Position numbers and translations under genes: made by a program
Source: Kitagawia praeruptora
Lineage: Eukaryota; Streptophyta; Magnoliopsida; Apiales; Apiaceae
Reading direction: 5' to 3'
Assembly (NCBI GenBank): GCA_037693485.1
Contig: CM075346.1
Span: forward strand, 134,851,001-134,915,000
DNA: 64,000 bases
Part shown: positions 59,449-64,000 of the stretch, in pieces
How the letters are laid out: every line of letters starts with the position of its first letter
Position numbering within the stretch: the first letter of the stretch is position 1
The notes under the pieces: generated by a model
What the model saw: the letters and a program-made list of their open reading frames with translations, nothing else
What the model was told of the DNA's origin: nothing
Database searches by the model: none

Positions 59449-60529
59449 GTGCATTACCCTTTCCTGAATTCCTAGGCTTTTTACACTCACTAGCAAAGTG
59501 TCCAAGCTCTCTGCAGTTAAAGCACTTGATCTTGGCCTTATCAAGCTTGACAATTGTACTTTTGCCTTTGTCACTCTTCTTCTCCTCCTTCTTTTGAAAA
59601 GGTCCTTTGCTAAATCTTCTCCTGTTGAATCTTCCTTTCTTGAAAGCTTTAGCAAACATAGCAAAGAGTTCCTGCATCTCAGATTCAGAATCATTGTTGT
59701 CAGAGTCCATATCAGTAGTCTCTGACTCAGAACTTTCTTTGTTTTTCTTCTTCCTTGAGTTTTTTACAGCAGGCTCATCATGTTGTTCCTCTGGAAGCTT
59801 CTTTAATTCAGATTGAGCAGTAAGTGCAACAGTCTTCATCTTTCCTTCACTCCTGCTCTTCTTCTGCTGCTTGTCAAGTTCATAAGCTCTTAGTTTTCCA
59901 TACACTGCCTCTAATGATATCTCATCCAGATCATTAGTTTCCTCAATTGCAGATATCTTCTCATTGTAGAAATCAGGCAAAGCTTTCATGAACTTTGTAT
60001 TCATATCCTCCAAGTCATAATATTTACCATGCATGGCCATCTCATTGATGAGTTTTGTAAACCTATCAAAGGTATCAGTAAGTGACTCACCAGACTTGGA
60101 TTCAAAGTACTCATACTGTTGTATAAGTAGTGTCCTCATATTCTTCCTGGCAGGCTTAGTTCCTTCACAGTGAACCTTAAGATTGTCCCATATATCCTTA
60201 GTAGTTTTACAAGAGAGAACATAGTTAGTGAGAACAGAATCAAGACTGTTAAATAATATGTTTCTCACTTTAGCATCTTTAAGAACATTCTCCTTGTCCT
60301 TATCTGACCACTCAGATTTTGGCTTCTCTGCTGTATGTTCTGGAACAACTTGACCATCAACAATTGCTTGTCCAACAACCTTAGTTGGGATAAAAGGTCC
60401 ATCTCTGATTCTGTCAAGATAATCAGGATCTGTTGCTTCCAGATGATGCAACATCTTTACTTCCCATAGAGTATATTCGTTTCTCTTGAGCATAGGAATC
60501 TTAGTATTCCCATCCTTGTAACCAGACAT
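59449..60529 (-). pseudogene. Copia-1 gag, proximal part
   Basis: ATG 60529 (MSGYKDGNTKIPMLKRNEYT) opens a clean frame with the copia gag core (WSDKDKENVLKDAKVRNILF, KTTKDIWDNLKVHCEGT, FDRFTKLINEMAMHGKYYDL) and one CCHC knuckle (CFNCRELGHFASEC). The frame runs into the Athila LTR at 59448 after GKGNAL; the rest of gag lies at 37635 leftward. The Athila target site GTGCA is inside the codons just after the knuckle. The start lies 36 bp from the PBS. Confidence 0.85.
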
Positions 60530-60564
60530 GATTGCAGATCTTTATGATTATTCGAAATCAACCT

Positions 60565-60576
60565 GCTCTGATACCA
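60565..60576 (-). other. Copia-1 primer-binding site (initiator tRNA-Met)
   Basis: On the minus strand TGGTATCAGAGC lies two bases after the LTR end, the standard plant copia PBS complementary to initiator tRNA-Met. Confidence 0.9.
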
Positions 60577-60578
60577 AT

Positions 60579-60920
60579 TGTTAACTCAAATAACTTGTAA
60601 AAGGGGGGGGGGGTTGAATACAAGTTATATAATCGTGTCTGATTTTTGCTTGGTTATATGAACAAGAATAAACGAATGAATCAAACTGTTTGTATTAATA
60701 AGATCAAATACAAACTCTACCAAAGGTGTACAAATACCTTTAGCAGCTGCTGACAAAATAAAACTCTCTGTTTATTTCGAACTTTCGAATACAAACCTTA
60801 TACAGAGCTACGCACGACTCAATTGCTAAACTCACGTACTCTTTTTTTACAATGATATAGAGAGAGTATTTATAATGCTACCTATCAACTAATCACAGAA
60901 AGATAATCTATACATGACAA
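60579..60920 (-). repeat. Copia-1 5' LTR remnant, U3 missing
   Basis: This matches 27504-27841 of the 3' LTR but stops there: 402 bp of U3 are absent. The TATA-like ATTATAAATA is retained near 60865-60877. At 60921 the sequence changes directly to Copia-2 gag. The two copies differ at about four substitutions and in a G run (7 versus 11). Confidence 0.85.
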
Positions 60921-61179
60921 GAGCAACCTTCTCCCTTTCTGACTCTGTCCACTTTGATGGATCCTTGGCCTCATAAGTTCTTGGGATAGTTATGGTTCCA
61001 ACAGTCTTCTCTGGTATCTCTTGTTGTGGAACAAAAGGACCATTCTTGAGAATCTCAGGATACAAGGGATGAGAGGCTTTAATGAACAACATCATCTTTA
61101 TCTTCCAGAGGTTGAAGTTTTCTTTATCAAACTTAGGAACCTTCACCGTTCCTGTAGTCTTTGGTGTATTCGAACTCAT
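60921..61179 (-). pseudogene. Copia-2 gag, 5' fragment
   Basis: ATG 61179 (MSSNTPKTTGTVKVPKFDKE) opens a copia gag N-terminus with FNLWKIKMMLFIKAS and DPSKWTESEREKVAL. After about 86 codons the frame runs into the Copia-1 LTR remnant and ends. It belongs to a different family from Copia-1 gag. The rest of the element is not in the window on this side. Confidence 0.8.
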
Positions 61180-61210
61180 GATCGTTTCTCTGTTTTTGAA
61201 TAAACAGCCC

Positions 61211-61222
61211 GCTCTGATACCA
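61211..61222 (-). other. Copia-2 primer-binding site (initiator tRNA-Met)
   Basis: On the minus strand TGGTATCAGAGC lies two bases after the Copia-2 LTR, followed by GGGCTGTTTATTC and the gag start. Confidence 0.9.
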
Positions 61223-61224
61223 CT

Positions 61225-62517
61225 TGTTGAGTATTGAATACGGTAAAAGAATACAGAGGGGGGGGTGAATGGATTCTTGAACTTTTCTTTGATTGAGTCT
61301 ATGTAGCAGATAAGTGCCTGTGTGTGTAGAAGTGAAGGTGCGGATAAATAAACAACACAAGACACAATATCACTTTAATCTAATGTATTATTAGATAAAG
61401 GTTGCTACAATCTGTGAATACAAATGGTAGTATTCTCAGCTTCGTTTTTCTCAGAGAGATATGGCTTACAGTGTATGAAAAACTTGACTCACCAAAAAGT
61501 TACTAAGTTATGAAGTGAGGCTGTGTCCTTATAGAACATGGATACAGCCTACTTACTGCAAATAAGGTAGCTAAACAAATTACTTTCTAGTCTGTCTATC
61601 CTTTTTGAGTAAGAGTCCAAACGGTTACAGATTTGACTTTGCAAAGCCTGTTTAGATCCACTTCTTTAGCTCCTTGTCTCTTCTATATCTCTCCAAGCTT
61701 CCTTGTAGGCTTTCCAGAGCACGTTACAGATTGTGGTCCATAAAGTGCATTGGCTTGTTGCAGGTTTCTGAATTGTACAATTTCTTCAGTATTTTGTCTC
61801 CAAGAATGTATTCGAGAAGTGACTAAGTAAGTGATTCGAGAACTAGAATTGACTTGATCGATAACTCTGAGTTCTCGAATACTGTTATAATGACATATAG
61901 AACCACTTCTCGAATAGCTCTTTTCCATCAGGATTCCTTGAGTTGTCGAATAGAACATTTGACTTATCGAATCCTCGAGTTGTCGAATAGCTTTCTGAGT
62001 CCTTGAGATATCGAATGGAACTTTGACTTGTTGACTCTTTGAGAACTCGAATACCATCTTGACTCGTTGACTTCTTGAGTTCTCGAATAGAGTAGTAGAC
62101 ATATCGAATCCCTGAGATATCGAATGAGATATCGAACAGTGTATTCAGAGATATCGAATAGTGTCTTGAGATATCGAATCCCTAACTTCTCGAATGCTGG
62201 ACTTCTCGAATAGACAAATATACTTCTCGAATTGGTACTTAGGCAAATTCTTCATTTCATCAAATCCCAACTGTGATTATTTGACAGTCTTTAACTCCTT
62301 GCTTGAGGCATGAACCTTGGAACTTCTTTCAAGCATTATTCTAGACTCTATTTGTACAATTACACAACTAGGATTTGATGCCTACTACAAGTACAATACA
62401 AACAGAAACTCTACAACTAGAGGTTCCCTCAGTTAAGAGGTCATGTAAGTAATGCAAAGCATTACAAACAATTAGGCTTGTTATTAGATGTGTACATGCA
62501 TGCCTCTGTAACTAACA
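61225..62517 (-). repeat. Copia-2 LTR (1293 bp) shared by two elements
   Basis: On the plus strand it starts TGTTGAGTATTG and ends GTAACTAACA. A PBS abuts its left side, so it acts as 5' LTR for the leftward fragment. A purine tract abuts its right side, so it acts as 3' LTR for the element to the right. Only one copy is in the window, so its borders come from the TG..CA ends, PBS and PPT. Confidence 0.75.
61795..62235. repeat. TCGAAT-rich degenerate array in the Copia-2 LTR
   Basis: About 18 copies of TCGAA(T) in two contexts (GATATCGAAT and TTCTCGAAT) occur at irregular 10-30-bp spacing, in the U3 part of the LTR. They are not coding. Clustered short motifs in U3 often act as enhancer repeats, but this is inference. 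Confidence 0.7.
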
Positions 62518-62534
62518 ATCTCCCCCAAATTGTG
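62518..62534 (-). other. Copia-2 polypurine tract
   Basis: On the minus strand CACAATTTGGGGGAGAT directly precedes the LTR (TGTTAGTTAC), matching the PPT of related copia elements such as Copia-1. Confidence 0.8.
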
Positions 62535-62693
62535 AGTGAGACCCTTAATCACAATTTCATGTCTGATAACAAGCCTAACATACATAAAGATAAAACTTTA
62601 AAAGTACAGGTATGTATTTTGATTGAACACATAAATGAAATTACAAGATAAATACTCTTACAGTATGATGAGGTACTAGCCATTTTCTTTTGA

Positions 62694-64000
62694 TTACATC
62701 TCCATTGCTTTGGCTTGTAGATCATCATATGCTTTCTGTTTCCTTTCTTTCTCCTTTCTTGCAATCTCATCTATTGCTCTCATGATTTCTGTCATAGCAT
62801 CCAATTCTTCAATCATAATAGAGTTTTTGAAATCTTCAAGCACTGGCTTCAGAATGTTGGCAGGATAGTGACTGAGTAGGTCCATTCTTATATTGACATT
62901 GTCTCCATTTCTTCTCCTATACTTCACCACATAGGGATCAAACTGAACTCTACACAATCCCTTTGCCCTTAGCTTTTCTGCTTCAATCTCCAGTCTATCA
63001 ATTTCTTTCTCCCTTTCTAACCATTTCTCATAGCAGCCCTTTCTTATCTTCTCAGCATAATCTTTCTTCATTTTCACAAAGTCAATCAATTCCAGCTTCC
63101 ATACTTTCTCCACCTTGTCTTTAGAATTCAGCAATGCATTGATTCTTTCTATCTCATACAATTTACCCCAATGTTGACAACCCCCTTGTTTGAATTTCAT
63201 TTCTTTCCCATCAGTGTACTTGATTTCAAGGTGGTCATCCACAATTGCAGCATAGCATATCTTTTGAGCTCTTAGAAATTGCAGTTGCTCTTCATCAAAG
63301 TCTTCATCAAGTGGCTGGAGTTTCAATCCTGGAATGATTGTTAGGGCTCTAGATTTGGATAGCTTCACTCTTCTTGCAACATGTTTAACTTTCATCCTCT
63401 TGACATGATTGCTTGGCAGAAATCTTTGACCTTTGTTGGTAGACCATAGTAGTATTCCATTAGCAGATTGCTTTCTGAAACATACACATGGTTTCTTGAC
63501 TTGAATCTTCTTCTCTTCTTGAGGTGGTAAGACAGTTGCAGAAGCCATAGATGTAGATTTTGCTAGGTCACTACTACCAGTATTCACCCTAGACTTAGAG
63601 TCTTGTGTTGTGGTGAGGTTACTGCTAGAAGTGCCTAAGGCTTGCTGTCTTCCACTCTTCCTCTCATAGGTTTTACCTTGGTCATCATCATCCTTTTTAT
63701 CCTTGTCTCCCTTTTTCTTCTTGTCTTCATCACCCTTATCTCTCCTGTGATGTCTTCTCCTCCCATCACCTTTGTCTTCAGAATCATCATCCTTATTTCT
63801 CCTAGGTTGAGCCATCTCTGGAATTTCACCAGTTGCAATATAGGTTCTGAGGATGTGCAGTGCCTCAGTTTCTTCAGCATTTCTGGCTCCAACCTTCTTC
63901 TGTAATTGATCAATGATAGCAATGATCAGTCTGTGATTTCTAGTGGTGAGATCATGAGGAATGACCAATTGCTTGATATCTTCAATTCTGGTGCCAGACT
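62694..64000 (-). CDS. Copia-2 accessory 3' ORF (partial, open at window edge)
   Basis: The minus-strand frame is open from the window end to its stop near 62694, at least 434 codons. It shows IEDIKQLVIPHDLTTRNHRL, a Lys/Asp/Arg-rich hinge (RRRHHRRDKGDEDKKKKGDK), a Ser/Thr segment, and a C-terminal helical part (YAEKIRKGCYEKWLEREKEI, then AIDEIARKEKERKQKAYDD). It sits between pol (outside the window) and the PPT, as the accessory ORF does in Copia-1, but shares no obvious sequence with it. Known for Sirevirus-like copia elements; function unknown. The frame is undamaged here. Confidence 0.6.
   Translation of the reverse strand, partial: SGTRIEDIKQLVIPHDLTTRNHRLIIAIIDQLQKKVGARNAEETEALHILRTYIATGEIPEMAQPRRNKDDDSEDKGDGRRRHHRRDKGDEDKKKKGDKDKKDDDDQGKTYERKSGRQQALGTSSSNLTTTQDSKSRVNTGSSDLAKSTSMASATVLPPQEEKKIQVKKPCVCFRKQSANGILLWSTNKGQRFLPSNHVKRMKVKHVARRVKLSKSRALTIIPGLKLQPLDEDFDEEQLQFLRAQKICYAAIVDDHLEIKYTDGKEMKFKQGGCQHWGKLYEIERINALLNSKDKVEKVWKLELIDFVKMKKDYAEKIRKGCYEKWLEREKEIDRLEIEAEKLRAKGLCRVQFDPYVVKYRRRNGDNVNIRMDLLSHYPANILKPVLEDFKNSIMIEELDAMTEIMRAIDEIARKEKERKQKAYDDLQAKAMEM

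Larger units (their letters stand above)
27504..60920 (-). mobile_element. Copia-1: Ty1/copia retrotransposon with nested insertions
   Basis: Read on the minus strand: truncated 5' LTR (60920-60579), initiator-tRNA-Met-type PBS (60576-60565), gag (60529 onward, split by the Athila element at 59448/37636), protease-integrase-RT-RNase H (36549-33246), an accessory ORF (31727-28469), PPT (about 28262-28248) and 3' LTR (28247-27504). The order integrase before RT is diagnostic of Ty1/copia. Without nested DNA it is about 11.6 kb, long for copia and consistent with Sirevirus-like families that carry extra ORFs. Coding parts bear several stops and frameshifts, so it is inactive. No TSD can be tested because the right end is truncated. 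Confidence 0.9.

Noticed and set aside
27499..60925. TSD for Copia-1
   Set aside because: Left flank (GCAAA) and right flank (GAGCA) do not match; the right LTR is truncated, so no TSD can be expected there.
1..64000. tRNA, rRNA, CRISPR or bacterial operon features
   Set aside because: None seen. The tRNA-like words found (TGGTATCAGAGC, TGGCGCCG) are retrotransposon primer-binding sites next to LTRs.

Overview
This is nuclear DNA of a flowering plant, probably a eudicot. It has GT-AG introns, plant-type host genes, Stowaway and hAT MITEs, Athila, Tat and Ty1/copia LTR retrotransposons with plant-type primer-binding sites, and long AT-rich intergenic stretches. The sequence alone does not give me the species. 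Only one host gene looks complete: a vacuolar beta-N-acetylhexosaminidase (HEXO1 type) on the minus strand (11921-20739), with 15 exons, one of them only 17 bp, coding for 546 residues. Most of the rest is transposable elements or pieces of host genes carried by them.

Left part (1-10515). After a short region with a 138-bp tandem duplication lies an 8.86-kb element (1645-10505). It has inverted termini and a perfect 10-bp target-site duplication (TATGTTAATA). Inside are 3'-terminal, intron-containing pieces of three unrelated host genes, all on the minus strand: a SKU5-similar multicopper-oxidase-like gene, a TOPLESS-related corepressor, and a scrap of an ATAD3-type AAA ATPase. Between them is an AT-rich core made of its own duplicated blocks. 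No transposase is visible, so it reads as a very large non-autonomous Pack-MULE. It is the most notable object in the window.

Middle (10516-27503). A 73-bp hAT MITE with a perfect 8-bp TSD lies downstream of HEXO1, and two abutting MITEs sit in the last HEXO1 intron. Upstream of HEXO1 is a decayed LINE-like ORF1 (DUF4283 type). It is followed by one end of an Ac/Tip100-like hAT element whose BED-finger transposase frame is broken by three in-frame stops and no visible frameshift.

Right part (27504-64000). This is a three-level nest of LTR retrotransposons with 5-bp TSDs at the two inner levels. A Ty1/copia element (Copia-1, minus strand, 27504-60920) has its gag split by an Athila-type Ty3/gypsy element (37636-59448, minus strand, 1536-bp LTRs, TSD GTGCA). 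The Athila pol 3' end is in turn split by a Tat-type Ty3/gypsy element (42728-52535, plus strand, 496-bp LTRs, TSD ACGGT). By eye the LTR pairs differ at about 4 substitutions in 340 bp (Copia-1), 3 in 1536 (Athila) and 1 in 496 (Tat), which fits the nesting order. Copia-1 also carries an accessory ORF downstream of pol and a separate ORF on the opposite strand with its own TATA-like box. Its 5' LTR is cut just upstream of its TATA box and joined to the gag of a second copia family (Copia-2). The Copia-2 LTR (61225-62517) serves elements on both sides, a tandem arrangement.
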